Numbered from the stretch's first letter, positions 25,289 to 34,941 are shown. The stretch is 64,000 nucleotides of DNA from Salinicola endophyticus (GCF_040536835.1 NZ_CP159578.1:3782001-3846000); one strand, 5' to 3'. Translations and numbers: made by a program. The notes: generated by a model from the letters alone, not told the origin.

Positions 25289-26906
25289 GGGCCCAGAGTT
25301 GCAGCCCCCCCAGGGCCAACAGCGAAATCACGAACCAGACCAGCAGACCAAGACAGCGGGCACGCGTCACGCGGGCATCACGCCCCAGCGGCGTGGCCGC
25401 AGCACTGCGCCGGCGCAGCAGCGCCTGCATGTCCGGCGCCGTCTCCTCCAGCGTCACGTCGGCGAGCTGCTCAGGTCTCGGCGCCGGGGCGCTGAGACTG
25501 ACCGCATAGCCGACCGCCAGCGATACGCCGAGCCCCACCGCATTCTGATAGAGCCAGGAGATCCCCAGGTGCGAGGCGGCCCACACCGCGGCCATGCCCA
25601 AGAGCATGCCCGCCACCGCGCCGCGCCCATTGCTGCGTCGGCTGAGCACCGCCAGCAGGAAGACGCCGAGCAGAGCGCCATAGAACCATGAGCCGATCCG
25701 ATTGACCGCCTCGATCACCGGGCCGAGGTTGCCGGCGAAGAAGGCGAACAGGGTGGCGTAGAGCCCCCAGAACACGGTGGCCCAGCGCGACGCCTTGAGG
25801 TAGTGGCCTTCGTCGGCGTCGGGCCTGACGAAGCGCGCATAGAAGTCGCGCACGCTCACCGCCGAGAGCGAGTTGAGCGCCGAATCCAGGCTCGACATGG
25901 CGGCGGCGAAGACGCCGGCGATCACCAGGCCGGTGATGCCGACCGGAAAGGCCTCGACCACATAGCGCGGGAACAGCTCGTTGAGATTCTCCGGTGGGGT
26001 CAGCCCGTGCTGCTGGTAGTACGCCGCGAGCATCACCCCGATGAACAGGAACAGCAGCATCTGCGGCACCAGCAGATAGCCGCCGATCAGCAGCGAACGC
26101 TGCCCCTCGGCAATGCTCGGACTGGTCAGCACGCGCTGGATCTGGCTCTGATCGGTGCCGAAGTAGGCCACATGCATGACCACCCCACCGATCAGCCCCG
26201 CCCACAGCGAGTAGGTCACGCTGGGGTCGAGCGACAGGTCGAAGGTATCGAACATGCCGTGGGCGGCGCCGAAGGCGAAGACGTCGCTCCAGCCGCCGGG
26301 CAGGCTCGAGACCATCAGCAGCATGCTCAGGATGGCCCCGAGCCAGAGCACGAACATCTGGATCACATCGGTCCAGATCACCGCGCTGATACCGCCGAGC
26401 ACGGTGTAACCGACCGCGATCACCGCCATCAGCACGATGGTCAGATCGACGCTCCAGCCGGTCACCACCGAGAGCACCAGCGCCGGCGCATAGAGCACCA
26501 CACCGGTGGCCAGGCCGCGGGCGATCAGGAACAGCAGCGCCGCCAGCGACCGGGTCAGCGGCCCGAAGCGCCGTTCGAGCAACTCGTAGATGCTGTAGAT
26601 ACCGGCGCGATGGAAGATCGGCACCAGCACCACGATCAGCACCGCCATCGCCAGCGGCACGTTGATGAAGGTCACCAGCCGCTCGAGACCGCCTTCGAAG
26701 CCCCAGCCCGGCGCACCGATGAAGGTGATGGCGCTGGCCTGGGTCGCCATCACCGAGAGACCGATGGCCCAGCCGGGAATCCTGCGCCCACCGAGAAAGT
26801 AGTCCTGTGTCGTCGCCTGCGACTTGCCGAAGCGGGCCCCGACCCAGGCGATGCCCAGCACGTAAACGACCAGCACGATGCTGTCCCAGACAGTGAAAGC
26901 CCCCAT
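25275..26906 (-). CDS. Sodium/solute symporter (SSS family)
   Basis: An inner-membrane carrier of 543 residues with about 13-14 hydrophobic helices. The family core is clear: GGRRIPGWAIGLSVMATQAS near residue 40, and later the GLVIAGVFAAAMSSLDSALN segment, which holds the Na+-site serines. It couples sodium inflow to uptake of a sugar, sugar acid or similar solute. GAGGAT precedes the ATG at 26906. The last about 80 residues contain a cytoplasmic loop plus a final helix. The convergent kdgK-like gene hints at a sugar-acid substrate, which is inference. Confidence 0.88.
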   Translation of the reverse strand: MGAFTVWDSIVLVVYVLGIAWVGARFGKSQATTQDYFLGGRRIPGWAIGLSVMATQASAITFIGAPGWGFEGGLERLVTFINVPLAMAVLIVVLVPIFHRAGIYSIYELLERRFGPLTRSLAALLFLIARGLATGVVLYAPALVLSVVTGWSVDLTIVLMAVIAVGYTVLGGISAVIWTDVIQMFVLWLGAILSMLLMVSSLPGGWSDVFAFGAAHGMFDTFDLSLDPSVTYSLWAGLIGGVVMHVAYFGTDQSQIQRVLTSPSIAEGQRSLLIGGYLLVPQMLLFLFIGVMLAAYYQQHGLTPPENLNELFPRYVVEAFPVGITGLVIAGVFAAAMSSLDSALNSLSAVSVRDFYARFVRPDADEGHYLKASRWATVFWGLYATLFAFFAGNLGPVIEAVNRIGSWFYGALLGVFLLAVLSRRSNGRGAVAGMLLGMAAVWAASHLGISWLYQNAVGLGVSLAVGYAVSLSAPAPRPEQLADVTLEETAPDMQALLRRRSAAATPLGRDARVTRARCLGLLVWFVISLLALGGLQLWAHAHG

Positions 26907-27226
26907 GAGCCAATCCTCGCGTTGTTGTTATACGTCGGAGTTATACGTCGATGTTGTCCGTCGAGTGGAGAGGTGCCTGAAGCGCCTTGTATTGATGACT
27001 TCAGCCTAGCATGTCGCCACACCGGCATCGCAACGCCACGTCTCGATAGCCGTGCAGGTACCAGGAAAACCCAGCCCGACGCGGCCCGGGACGACGCGCC
27101 GTGGGGCATGAGCACTGCTCGTCGGGGCCACTGACAAACTCTCGCGACCCTCTTGCCAAACCCCGGAAAGCCTCGGATGATGCGCTCCCTTCCCCGCTGG
27201 CGCGCCTGTCCTCGATGAGGTCTCCG
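26907..27226. other. Divergent intergenic region (symporter / ATP-grasp)
   Basis: About 320 bp carrying the upstream regions of two divergent genes. An 11-bp direct repeat GTTATACGTCG occurs at 26927 and 26940 close to the symporter start. An open frame upstream of 27227 in the ATP-grasp frame has no ribosome site and is not counted. No clear promoter boxes. Confidence 0.45.
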
Positions 27227-28078
27227 ATGCGTTTGATCACTTTCGATGTCTCCCGCACCCTCGGCATGCCGAACGTTCGCTATATCAAGCCCGAGCGCAT
27301 GTTCGATCATCTGGACGAGATCCAGGCCGCCGACTGGCTGCTGTTTCCCAGTTACTGGCAGGTCAACGTGCTGCTGCATGCACTGCACAAGCGCATCTTT
27401 CCCTCCCCGGCGACCTACTATCTGGGGCACGACAAGGTGGAGCAGACCCGTGCCATGCGCGCGGCCTTCCCGCAGCACATTCCGCCCACCGTGATCCAGG
27501 CCAATACCCCCTACGGCATCGACGCCGTGGAGGCGGAAATCGGCTATCCGATGATTCTCAAGGAGATTCGCAGCGCCCGCGGCAACGGCGTGCATCTGGT
27601 CGAACGGCGCCGCGAACTCGAGCGCTTCGCGGCGGATAACCCGGTGCTCTACGCCCAGCCCAGGCTACCGATCGATCGCGATCTGCGGATCGTACTGGTG
27701 GGGGACCGCATTCTCGCCAGCTACTGGCGGGTGACGCCGTTGGGTGGCTATCGCGCCAACGTGGCCCAGGGCGGCCGCATCGACCACGAGGACATCCCCG
27801 AGGCGGCCGTCGCGCTGGTGAAGCGGGTGGCGGCGGCGTTCCAGATCGATCATGGCGGCTTCGATGTCGCCATGCTCGGCGAGACGCCGATACTGTTCGA
27901 GTTCAACCGCCTGTTCGGCACCCAGGGTATCGCCGACGCCGGTCGCGTGACCGGCGCGGCGATGCTCGACTGGTTGGGACGGCGCGAACTCGGCCTGACC
28001 GCCCCGGTGCCCGAGGCGGCAGAGCTGCCGCCGGCGTGGGAACCACCGACGGAGACCGCCTGCGACACGCGGCCCTGA
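27227..28078 (+). CDS. ATP-grasp ligase-like protein, RimK type
   Basis: A 283-residue protein with the ATP-grasp layout of RimK-like ligases: GYPMILKEIRSARGNGVHLV (about 116-135) for the ATP lysine and glycine loop, then RDLRIVLVGDRILASYWR and finally the metal-binding ILFEFNRLFGTQG. RimK relatives join amino acids to proteins or peptides, or modify small molecules. The substrate is not indicated by neighbours. The ATG at 27227 follows GATGAGGTCTCCG; longer in-frame starts have none. The stop codon lies inside a strong stem-loop shared with convergent betT. Confidence 0.75.
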   Translation: MRLITFDVSRTLGMPNVRYIKPERMFDHLDEIQAADWLLFPSYWQVNVLLHALHKRIFPSPATYYLGHDKVEQTRAMRAAFPQHIPPTVIQANTPYGIDAVEAEIGYPMILKEIRSARGNGVHLVERRRELERFAADNPVLYAQPRLPIDRDLRIVLVGDRILASYWRVTPLGGYRANVAQGGRIDHEDIPEAAVALVKRVAAAFQIDHGGFDVAMLGETPILFEFNRLFGTQGIADAGRVTGAAMLDWLGRRELGLTAPVPEAAELPPAWEPPTETACDTRP

Positions 28079-28094
28079 CGCTGTCAGGGCCGCG
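28068..28094. terminator. Perfect stem-loop between convergent genes
   Basis: CGCGGCCCTGAC (28068-28079) pairs perfectly with GTCAGGGCCGCG (28083-28094) around a three-base loop. It overlaps the end of the ATP-grasp gene and sits just before the betT stop. It has no T-tract on either side, so it may be a two-way transcription barrier or an mRNA 3'-end stabiliser. Confidence 0.6.
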
Positions 28095-28105
28095 GATCAC
28101 TCGCC

Positions 28106-30169
28106 TCAGGCCGGCGGCTGCTCGGGGCTGTCGGGCATGTTGATGCTGCCCGGCTCCTCGCGGTTGAGATGCAGGAACTGCAAGTGGCGCTCGTACTGAT
28201 CGAGCATGTCGTCGATCACCTGCTCGCGGGTGTAGCCGGCCAGATCGTAGCCCTGGCTGCCTTCGAGTAGATAGACCTCGAGGCGGTAGTAGCGGCTGCT
28301 GCTGCGCGGCGTGCGCATGGCGAACGAGGGCGTGGCGAACGGGTGCGTCCAGATCTGATAGGTGAAGTTCTGCTCGCTGCCGAGGTCGACGTAGAGCGAC
28401 AGGTAGTCGTCGTCGTTCTGCGTCCCCTCGTTGATCTGCACCTTCACGCCCTGGCCTTCGAGCTCGTCGCGCACCGCCTCCATCGCCGGGCGTCCGGTCT
28501 GCTCGAGGAACTGACGTGCCTCGTCGCGGGTGGGGAACGACATCGCCCGCTTGAGCCGCTTGCGCCAGTCGTAACCCGCTTCGCGCCCGCCGGCGGACAT
28601 GCGCCCGGAGAGCGACCCGGAGAGACTGAGCCGGTGGCTATCCTCCTTGAATGCCTCCACCTTCAACGCCCGGTAGAGTCCGGCCATCATGAAGAAGAGC
28701 ACGATCGAGAACGGCAACCCGGTGATCACCACCGCACTCTGCAGCGTGCTCAGCCCCCCGGCGAGTAGCAGCGACAGGGTCAGCACACCGATCACCGCCG
28801 ACCACAGGATACGCATCCAGATCGGCGCATCGCTGTTGACGTCCTTGAGGATCGAAGTGAAGTTCGACAGCACCAGCGCCCCGGAGTCCCCCGAGGTGAC
28901 GAAGAACACGATCGCCAGCACGCTGACCGCGATGGTGGTGAAGACTGGCCACGGGTAGGCCTGCAGGAACAGATAGATGCCCGCCGGCGGGTTGTTCATC
29001 ACCTGCTCGCCGAAGTCATGAGCACCGTTCATCGCCATGTCCAGCGCACTGTTACCCAGAATCGACATCCAGATCATCATGAAGGCGATCGGCAGGGTCA
29101 ATGTGCCGGCGACGAAGGTGCGAATGGTGCGCCCACGCGAGATGCGCGCCAGGAACAGCCCCACGAACGGGCCCCAGGCGATCCACCAGGCCCAGAAGAA
29201 GATCGTCCAGGCGTTGAGCCACTCGGTCGGGCGATCGAAGGCGTAGGTGTTGAACGACAGCGAGACGAAGTCGGAGAGATAGTCGCCGACGTTCATCACC
29301 AGAGCGTTGAGCAGGAAGATGGTCTTGCCGGCGAAGAGCACGAACAGCAGCAGCGCGACAGCCAGCAGAATGTTGAACTCCGACAGCCGCCGGATGCCCT
29401 TCTCCACCCCGGTGACCGCGGAAATGGTGGCGAACAGCACGATCATCAGTACCAGGATGGTCTGGGTCCAGACGCTCTCGGTGATACCGAACATGAAATC
29501 CAGGCCGTAGTTGAGCTGGATCACGCCGATCCCCAGGCTGGCGGCGATACCGAATACCGTGCCGAGTACCGCGGCGATGTCCACCGCATGGCCGATCGGG
29601 CCGTAGATCTTCTTGCCGAAGATCGGGTATAGCGCGCTCGAGATGGTCAGCGGCAGGTTGTGGCGGTAGCTGAAGAACGCCAGCGACATCCCCACCAGGG
29701 TATAGATGCCCCAGCCCGAGATGCCCCAGTGCAGGAAGGTCAGCTCCATGGCGTGACGCGCCGCTAGCACTTGGTCGCTGGGTACCTGCGGCGACTGGTA
29801 GAACTGGGTCAACGGTTCGGCCAGGGCGAAGAAGATCACCCCGATGCCGATACCCGCCGAGAACAGCATCGCCGACCACGAGAAGATATTGAAGTCGGGC
29901 CTGGCGTGCTCTGGCCCGAGGCGGATCTTGCCGAAGCGTGAGACGCCCAGGAAGATCACGAAGGCGAGATAGATGACGACAGTGAGAAAGTAGTACCAGC
30001 CGAAGGTGTTGGAGATCCATCCCAGCAGCGCGTTGATGATCGCATTGGCCTGCTGGGTGGCGACCATCGCCCAGATCGAGAAGGCGACGATGCCGATCAC
30101 CGAGCCGTAGAACACGACGGGATTGAGTCGGTCTCGGGCTGGTGAATTATTGTCGGTTTGTGTGTGCAT
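28106..30169 (-). CDS. betT: BCCT-family choline/betaine transporter, BetT type
   Basis: A 687-residue inner-membrane carrier with 12 hydrophobic helices in residues 15-510, including the signature stretch FWAWWIAWGPFVGLFLARI. It has the long (about 170-residue) cytoplasmic C-terminal domain typical of proton-coupled, osmo-responsive BetT. It imports choline for glycine betaine synthesis under salt stress. The ATG at 30169 follows GGATGG; the frame stays open to 30340, but the extra 57 residues look non-coding. No betI, betA or betB is in the window, yet a BetI-like operator lies about 275 bp upstream. Confidence 0.88.
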   Translation of the reverse strand: MHTQTDNNSPARDRLNPVVFYGSVIGIVAFSIWAMVATQQANAIINALLGWISNTFGWYYFLTVVIYLAFVIFLGVSRFGKIRLGPEHARPDFNIFSWSAMLFSAGIGIGVIFFALAEPLTQFYQSPQVPSDQVLAARHAMELTFLHWGISGWGIYTLVGMSLAFFSYRHNLPLTISSALYPIFGKKIYGPIGHAVDIAAVLGTVFGIAASLGIGVIQLNYGLDFMFGITESVWTQTILVLMIVLFATISAVTGVEKGIRRLSEFNILLAVALLLFVLFAGKTIFLLNALVMNVGDYLSDFVSLSFNTYAFDRPTEWLNAWTIFFWAWWIAWGPFVGLFLARISRGRTIRTFVAGTLTLPIAFMMIWMSILGNSALDMAMNGAHDFGEQVMNNPPAGIYLFLQAYPWPVFTTIAVSVLAIVFFVTSGDSGALVLSNFTSILKDVNSDAPIWMRILWSAVIGVLTLSLLLAGGLSTLQSAVVITGLPFSIVLFFMMAGLYRALKVEAFKEDSHRLSLSGSLSGRMSAGGREAGYDWRKRLKRAMSFPTRDEARQFLEQTGRPAMEAVRDELEGQGVKVQINEGTQNDDDYLSLYVDLGSEQNFTYQIWTHPFATPSFAMRTPRSSSRYYRLEVYLLEGSQGYDLAGYTREQVIDDMLDQYERHLQFLHLNREEPGSINMPDSPEQPPA

Positions 30170-30442
30170 ACGATATCCATCCGGTGTCGAAATGACGTCC
30201 GGCGCGTCACGCCCAGACTGCTTCACGGGCGAAGACGAACCGTCGAACACAGCGCGGTGCTCCCGCTGTCCCTCGCGGGGCGCTGCGATCTTGCTTTGAG
30301 TTAAGTCGACTTGGGGCATACCGGCCAGGGCGACTTTCAACGCCCGCTCTCCCCGCGGTCAACGCAACCCGGCGCCACCTGGCGCACTACCGCGCTAGGC
30401 GCCCGGACACGAGAACCATCAAGAAGGCGTCACGCATCTTTA

Positions 30443-30462
30443 TTGATTGACCGTTCAATTAA
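30443..30462 (-). promoter_or_regulatory. BetI-like operator upstream of betT
   Basis: The sequence ATTGACCGTTCAAT (core 30446-30459) is a near-perfect 14-bp palindrome with one mismatched pair, inside the longer TTGATTGACCGTTCAATTAA. It resembles the sites recalled for the TetR-type choline-sensing repressor BetI. Its position in the 502-bp gap 30170-30671, upstream of betT, fits choline-relieved repression. The rest of this gap (30170-30440 and 30465-30612) shows no gene I can support. Confidence 0.55.
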
Positions 30463-30615
30463 AATACGGCGTTATGCTGCGACTTTCAACCGCACCGCTC
30501 TCGCCTTTCTTCGGTGCGGACTGGCACCGAACGCGCTTGACAGTCATCGCGCAGGGGCCCGCGCGTGGCGCGGCCCTAGACTGTCACCGGCTTCCCCGGA
30601 CAGGTGTGATGAACC

Positions 30616-30647
30616 AAAAAAAGGCGCCTCCCCACCGGGGAGGCGCC
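30616..30647 (-). terminator. Intrinsic terminator of the tripartite transporter operon
   Basis: On the minus strand GGCGCCTCCCC and GGGGAGGCGCC (30623-30633 with 30637-30647) form a perfect 11-bp stem with a three-base loop, followed by seven T (the A-run at 30616-30622). It lies 24 bp past the stop of the tctA-like gene. Confidence 0.9.
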
Positions 30648-30671
30648 ATCGACCCACAGCGAGGCGCGGGC

Positions 30672-32627
30672 TCAGATGCCGATCAGCGCATCCAGCCATC
30701 CACTGGGGTAGTGCAGACTGAGCAGCGCCTGCATGCCGAGCAGAAAGGCCGCGATCCCTGCCGCGATCGCCAGCGCCGTCGACCAGCGCGCCCTGGCCAC
30801 GCCGCGCAGGAACGCGAACGCCATCAGCGTCGCCGCGCTGACGAAGCCGAGCATCGACGCCAGGACCACCAACCCCAAGAGCCCTACCAGCCACAGCAGC
30901 GGCGCGCCCAGCGGCTGTGCTTCCCAACGCGCGCCGCGGCGCCACGCTTCCAGCGCGCTCAGCGCCGCCCCCACGGCCATGATCGTGATCGCCAGCCGCG
31001 GGAAGATACCACCGAGGAAGGAGAGCCCGCTGATGTCGTACCAGGACGCCGCCGCCAGCAGCAGCAGACCCACCACCAACAGCGCATCGACACGCCCGAA
31101 GGTAGGCACTGCCGGCGGTTGCTGCGGCGAGGTGACCTCGGCACCGACCGCCAGCGGCTGGCGCCGGCTCAGCAGCCGCTTGAGCAGCGGCAGCAGCAAC
31201 GCCAGCGCGATCATGCCCAGGATGATCAGCACACCGGGGCGCAGGAAGGCCGACATGCCCTGGAACTGCACGCTCTGATAGAAGTAGGTCTCCGCCCCCG
31301 GCGCCAGCACGAAGCCGATCAGGAATGCCGGGCGCGACCAACCGGCACGCTTGAACAGCACCCCGACCGCACCCACCGCCAACAGCGTGTACCAGTCACC
31401 CAGCGAGCGCGTGGCCTGATAGGCGGCGAACAGGATCAGCGTGGTGATGACCGGCGCCAGCAGCACGAACGGAATCCGCGTCAGCTGTGCCACCGGGCGC
31501 GCCAGTACCAGGCACAGCGCCGCGCCCAGAATGTTGGCCAGCGCAAGCGACCAGATGATGGTGTAGGTCAGGTCGAGGTGAGTGGAGATCATGCTCACCC
31601 CCGGCTCCAGGCCGAGCAGCAGCAGACCACCGAGGAAGATCGCCGCAGTCCCCGAGCCCGGCACGCCGAACAGCAGCGTGGGCACCATCGCCCCACAGGC
31701 GCAGGCGTTGTTGGCCGACTCCGGAGCGATCACGCCGCGAATGTCGCCCTGGCCGAAGTGCTTCTCCCCCTTGGCCGTGCGCGAGGCGAAAGCGTAGGTC
31801 AGCCAGTCGACCACCGAGCCCGCCAGCCCCGGGATGGTCCCGATGAGGCTGCCCATGCCGGCGCACTTGGCGACCAGCCCGCGATTGTCGACCACGTCGC
31901 GGATCCCCTGGCGCCAGCCGTGACCCAGCGAGGTACGCTCGCGGGCGATGCTGCCGCGCTGGATCAACAGGTCGATGATCTCCGGCAAGGCGAAGATCGC
32001 CAGGCCCACCACGATCAGCGGGATACCGTCGTAGAGATAGCCCACATCCAGATTGAGGCGGAACTCGCCCGTGGCCGGGGCGGTACCGATCGCCCCGAGC
32101 AGCAACCCCAGACCGCACGCCGCCATGCCCTTGAACTGGCTCTCGCCGGAGAGCACCGCGACCATTGCCAAGCCCAGCAGCGTGAGCACGAACAGCTCCG
32201 CCGAGGAGAACGCCAGCACCAGCGGCCGCGCGACCAGAATGAAGCCGGTCAGCACCACCGCCCCGATCACCCCACCGCACAGCGAGGAGAGAAAGGCACT
32301 GGCCAGCGCCCGTGCGGCCTGCCCCTTCTTGGCCAGCGGAAAGCCATCCATCACCGTGGCCTGGGAGGCGCTCGACCCGGGTATCCCCAACAGCACCGAG
32401 GTGAAGGTATCGCCGGTGGGGATCACCGCCACCATGCCCATCAGCATGCCCAGCGCCAGCCCCGGCGACATGCCGTAGAGAAACGGCAGCAGCAGCGCCA
32501 TGCCGGCGATACCGCCCAGGCCGGGAATGATGCCCACCAGCAGCCCCACCAGCACGCCGAAGCCCATGTAGAGCAGATGGGCGCCGCTGAATACCTCGCC
32601 CAGGCTCGTCATCAACGCATCGATCAT
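30672..32627 (-). CDS. Tripartite tricarboxylate transporter, fused large and small membrane subunits (TctA-TctB)
   Basis: At 651 residues this is about 150 longer than a normal TctA. Residues 1 to about 500 are TctA, with the glycine-rich GVLVGLLVGIIPGLGGIAG near the start and further conserved loops such as GIPGSSASQATVMDGFPLAKK (first part). After a linker near residue 505 (TFGRVDALLVVGLLLLAAAS) four more helices match the TctB/DUF1468 subunit. Both subunits are separate proteins in the classic system. AAGGAG precedes the ATG. It is the last gene of galD-like - tctC - tctAB and is closed by a strong terminator. Confidence 0.85.
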   Translation of the reverse strand: MIDALMTSLGEVFSGAHLLYMGFGVLVGLLVGIIPGLGGIAGMALLLPFLYGMSPGLALGMLMGMVAVIPTGDTFTSVLLGIPGSSASQATVMDGFPLAKKGQAARALASAFLSSLCGGVIGAVVLTGFILVARPLVLAFSSAELFVLTLLGLAMVAVLSGESQFKGMAACGLGLLLGAIGTAPATGEFRLNLDVGYLYDGIPLIVVGLAIFALPEIIDLLIQRGSIARERTSLGHGWRQGIRDVVDNRGLVAKCAGMGSLIGTIPGLAGSVVDWLTYAFASRTAKGEKHFGQGDIRGVIAPESANNACACGAMVPTLLFGVPGSGTAAIFLGGLLLLGLEPGVSMISTHLDLTYTIIWSLALANILGAALCLVLARPVAQLTRIPFVLLAPVITTLILFAAYQATRSLGDWYTLLAVGAVGVLFKRAGWSRPAFLIGFVLAPGAETYFYQSVQFQGMSAFLRPGVLIILGMIALALLLPLLKRLLSRRQPLAVGAEVTSPQQPPAVPTFGRVDALLVVGLLLLAAASWYDISGLSFLGGIFPRLAITIMAVGAALSALEAWRRGARWEAQPLGAPLLWLVGLLGLVVLASMLGFVSAATLMAFAFLRGVARARWSTALAIAAGIAAFLLGMQALLSLHYPSGWLDALIGI

Positions 32628-32666
32628 CGTTGTCTCTCCTTGGCCGGCCTTGGTGCCGGCGCTTGA

Positions 32667-33782
32667 TCAGCGCGTGGAAACACGCACGCCATAGCGCGAC
32701 TTGAGCCAGTCGATCACCCACTGGCGGCGCGCGTCGCTGAGCTGCATGGCAGAGTCGAGCTGCTTGGCCGCGACCTCACCCACCACCGGCGTGTAGGGGC
32801 CGACCTGGTTGCGCGCCGCGGTCAGGAAGTCCTCGCGCTCGGGCAGCGTCGCCGCGGCCTGGCGGTAGGCTTTGATCAGCGCCGGCGGGGTGTCCTTGGG
32901 CACCAGCAGCAGCTTCTGCAGCGCATAGCCGGAGGCGAAGAACTTGTGGAACACCTGATAGGCGATGTCGTCGCGACTATGCCCGGGTTGCGCCAGATAG
33001 AGCTCGGAGAAGGTCGGCAGATCGGGGAAGGCAGGGTCACGCTCGATGACGTTGTCGGCGTTCATCACCCCGAGCGAGAACAGTGGCACCGCCTTGCCCG
33101 CCTCGACCAGCGGAGCGACGTTGCTGAAGTAGGCCGAGGTGGTCTGGAAATCGACCCCCGCCTCGCCGCGCTCGAACGCCAGCCGACCCTCGCCCCGGCT
33201 GCGCATGCCGAACACCGGCTCCACCTTGAGACCCAGCAGGTCGAAGGCCAGCAGCACCGGCATCTCGAGCCCGGTGGGAGTCTGCATGGCAAACTTGGTC
33301 GGCGACTCGCGCAGCGCAGCGAGAATCGTATCCGTATCCTTGCCGTAGCCCGGCTGGGCGTAGACCACGCCGCCGGTGGGCGCGGCGATGATCGGCGTCC
33401 ATTTGGCGTAGTCGTAGCGCACCCGCGGGTCGTCGAGCATGGCCGGGAACTGGGTCGAGGCCGAGGTCACCAGCATCTGCGAGCCGTCGGCATCGGCGCG
33501 GGCGTAGAACAGATTGGTGCCGGTGATCGAACCGCCACCGGGCACGTTGTCGATCACGATGGTCGGATGCGAGAGCAGCGCTTCCCCCATCCAGTGCGAC
33601 ATGAAGCGTGCCCAGACATCGGTACCGCCGCCGACCCCGAAAGGTACGGTCCACTCGAGCGTATCGGGCACCGCCTCGGGCTCTGCGGCCTGAGCCCCCA
33701 GTGGCAGCAGCGCCGCAGCCAGCGCCAGGGCGCAGTGGCGGCCAACGCAGGGGAAAAAGGTGTGTGTGCGCTTGGCGTGCAT
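32667..33782 (-). CDS. Tripartite tricarboxylate transporter substrate-binding protein (TctC/Bug family)
   Basis: A 371-residue periplasmic receptor with a signal peptide of about 32 residues ending AQA before AEPE. The Bug-type ligand loop VPFGVGGGTDVWAR and the NVPGGGSITGTN segment, which together hold a carboxylate through two water bridges, are present. It delivers a di- or tricarboxylate to the fused TctA-TctB. GAGGAG precedes the ATG. The mature protein is somewhat longer than typical Bug proteins (about 300 residues). The ligand may match the substrate of the adjoining GalD/PrpF-like isomerase. Confidence 0.87.
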   Translation of the reverse strand: MHAKRTHTFFPCVGRHCALALAAALLPLGAQAAEPEAVPDTLEWTVPFGVGGGTDVWARFMSHWMGEALLSHPTIVIDNVPGGGSITGTNLFYARADADGSQMLVTSASTQFPAMLDDPRVRYDYAKWTPIIAAPTGGVVYAQPGYGKDTDTILAALRESPTKFAMQTPTGLEMPVLLAFDLLGLKVEPVFGMRSRGEGRLAFERGEAGVDFQTTSAYFSNVAPLVEAGKAVPLFSLGVMNADNVIERDPAFPDLPTFSELYLAQPGHSRDDIAYQVFHKFFASGYALQKLLLVPKDTPPALIKAYRQAAATLPEREDFLTAARNQVGPYTPVVGEVAAKQLDSAMQLSDARRQWVIDWLKSRYGVRVSTR

Positions 33783-33852
33783 GGCACGTCTCCTCGTTGA
33801 TGTTGTTGCTGTTATGGCTGTGTTGTCGTCATACCGTCGGCTCGCGCCATGC

Positions 33853-34941
33853 TCAGCCGATCGCCGTATCGGGGGCAGGCGTCAGCCTCTCGGGCACGTA
33901 GACGCTGCCACTGAAGAGCCGCCGCGCGGTGCGGATCAGCGAACAGCTCGGCCACGCCTGCTCGGCGGGCCAACGTGCGATCACTCCGAGCCGGCCACTG
34001 GGGTGCTCGAACTCGAGCAAGCCCTCCGCGCTCGGCGCGCCGGCGAGGCCCTGGAGCAGACTGCGGCCATCGGCACACGCCAGCGCCAGCCCCACCGCGC
34101 CGGTGATTGCCAGCGCCCGATGACAACGCTGCGGCATGAAGTAACGCACGCACAGCGTGCCGCCGCCGGCGGGGGCGCTGATCAGCACCGGCTTGGGAAT
34201 CACCCGCTCGCGCACGTCGCCCAGGCCCATGGCTGCCCCGGCCTGGAGGCGAATCGACTCCAGCCGCGCCAGCAGTTCGCTGTCGCCATCCAGCGCCTGG
34301 GGCGTTTCATCACCGCGCTTGCCGAGATCGGCGGCGCGTATCAGCACCATCGGCATGGCAGCATCGATGCAGCTCACCTCGACCCCATCGATCGTCTCCA
34401 CCGGCTTGCCCGTGGGGTAGAGCTTGCCGGTCTTGGCTCCCACCACGTTGCGGAACTCCAGCAGCACCGGCGCGGCACTCCCGGGCACGCCATCGATACG
34501 CGTATCGCCGACGTAGGTCACCTGCCCGCCCGGCGTGCAGACCTCGGCATCGATCAGGCTGTTGGTGTTGAGATTACGGATGGTCAGCCGGGTGACGTCC
34601 CCCGTTGCGGCGACCAGCCCCTGCTCGATGGCGAAGGGCCCCACGGCGCTGAGCATGTTGCCGCAATTGGGGGAGGTATCGACCCGGCGCTGCTCGACCA
34701 TCACCTGCACGAAGAGATAGTCGACGTCGACCCCGGGCTCGGCGGAAGGCGTGACGATGGCGACCTTGCTGGTCTGCGGATAGCCGCCGCCGATGCCGTC
34801 GACTTCGAGTTCGTTACCCGACCCCATCAGGGTCAGCAACAGCTCATCGCGTTCCGCAGGATCGCTGGGCAGATCGCGTCCCAGAAAGACCGGCCCCTTG
34901 GAGGTGCCGCCGCGCATCAGAACGCAGGGTATGGCTCGCAT
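33853..34941 (-). CDS. PrpF/GalD-family isomerase (4-oxalomesaconate tautomerase or methylaconitate isomerase)
   Basis: A 362-residue protein of the diaminopimelate-epimerase fold. The family motifs MRGGTSKG (9-16), DGIGGGYPQTSKVA and DTSPNCGNM are all present. Members move double bonds in tricarboxylates: PrpF with AcnD in the methylcitrate cycle, GalD in gallate breakdown. No acnD, prpC or gallate genes are nearby. Instead it heads an operon with a tricarboxylate importer and lies opposite a LysR gene, so it probably acts on the imported acid. Confidence 0.82.
   Translation of the reverse strand: MRAIPCVLMRGGTSKGPVFLGRDLPSDPAERDELLLTLMGSGNELEVDGIGGGYPQTSKVAIVTPSAEPGVDVDYLFVQVMVEQRRVDTSPNCGNMLSAVGPFAIEQGLVAATGDVTRLTIRNLNTNSLIDAEVCTPGGQVTYVGDTRIDGVPGSAAPVLLEFRNVVGAKTGKLYPTGKPVETIDGVEVSCIDAAMPMVLIRAADLGKRGDETPQALDGDSELLARLESIRLQAGAAMGLGDVRERVIPKPVLISAPAGGGTLCVRYFMPQRCHRALAITGAVGLALACADGRSLLQGLAGAPSAEGLLEFEHPSGRLGVIARWPAEQAWPSCSLIRTARRLFSGSVYVPERLTPAPDTAIG

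Noticed and set aside
30170..30340. 57-residue N-terminal extension of betT
   Set aside because: Composition is not membrane-protein-like and the ATG at 30169 has a suitable ribosome site.
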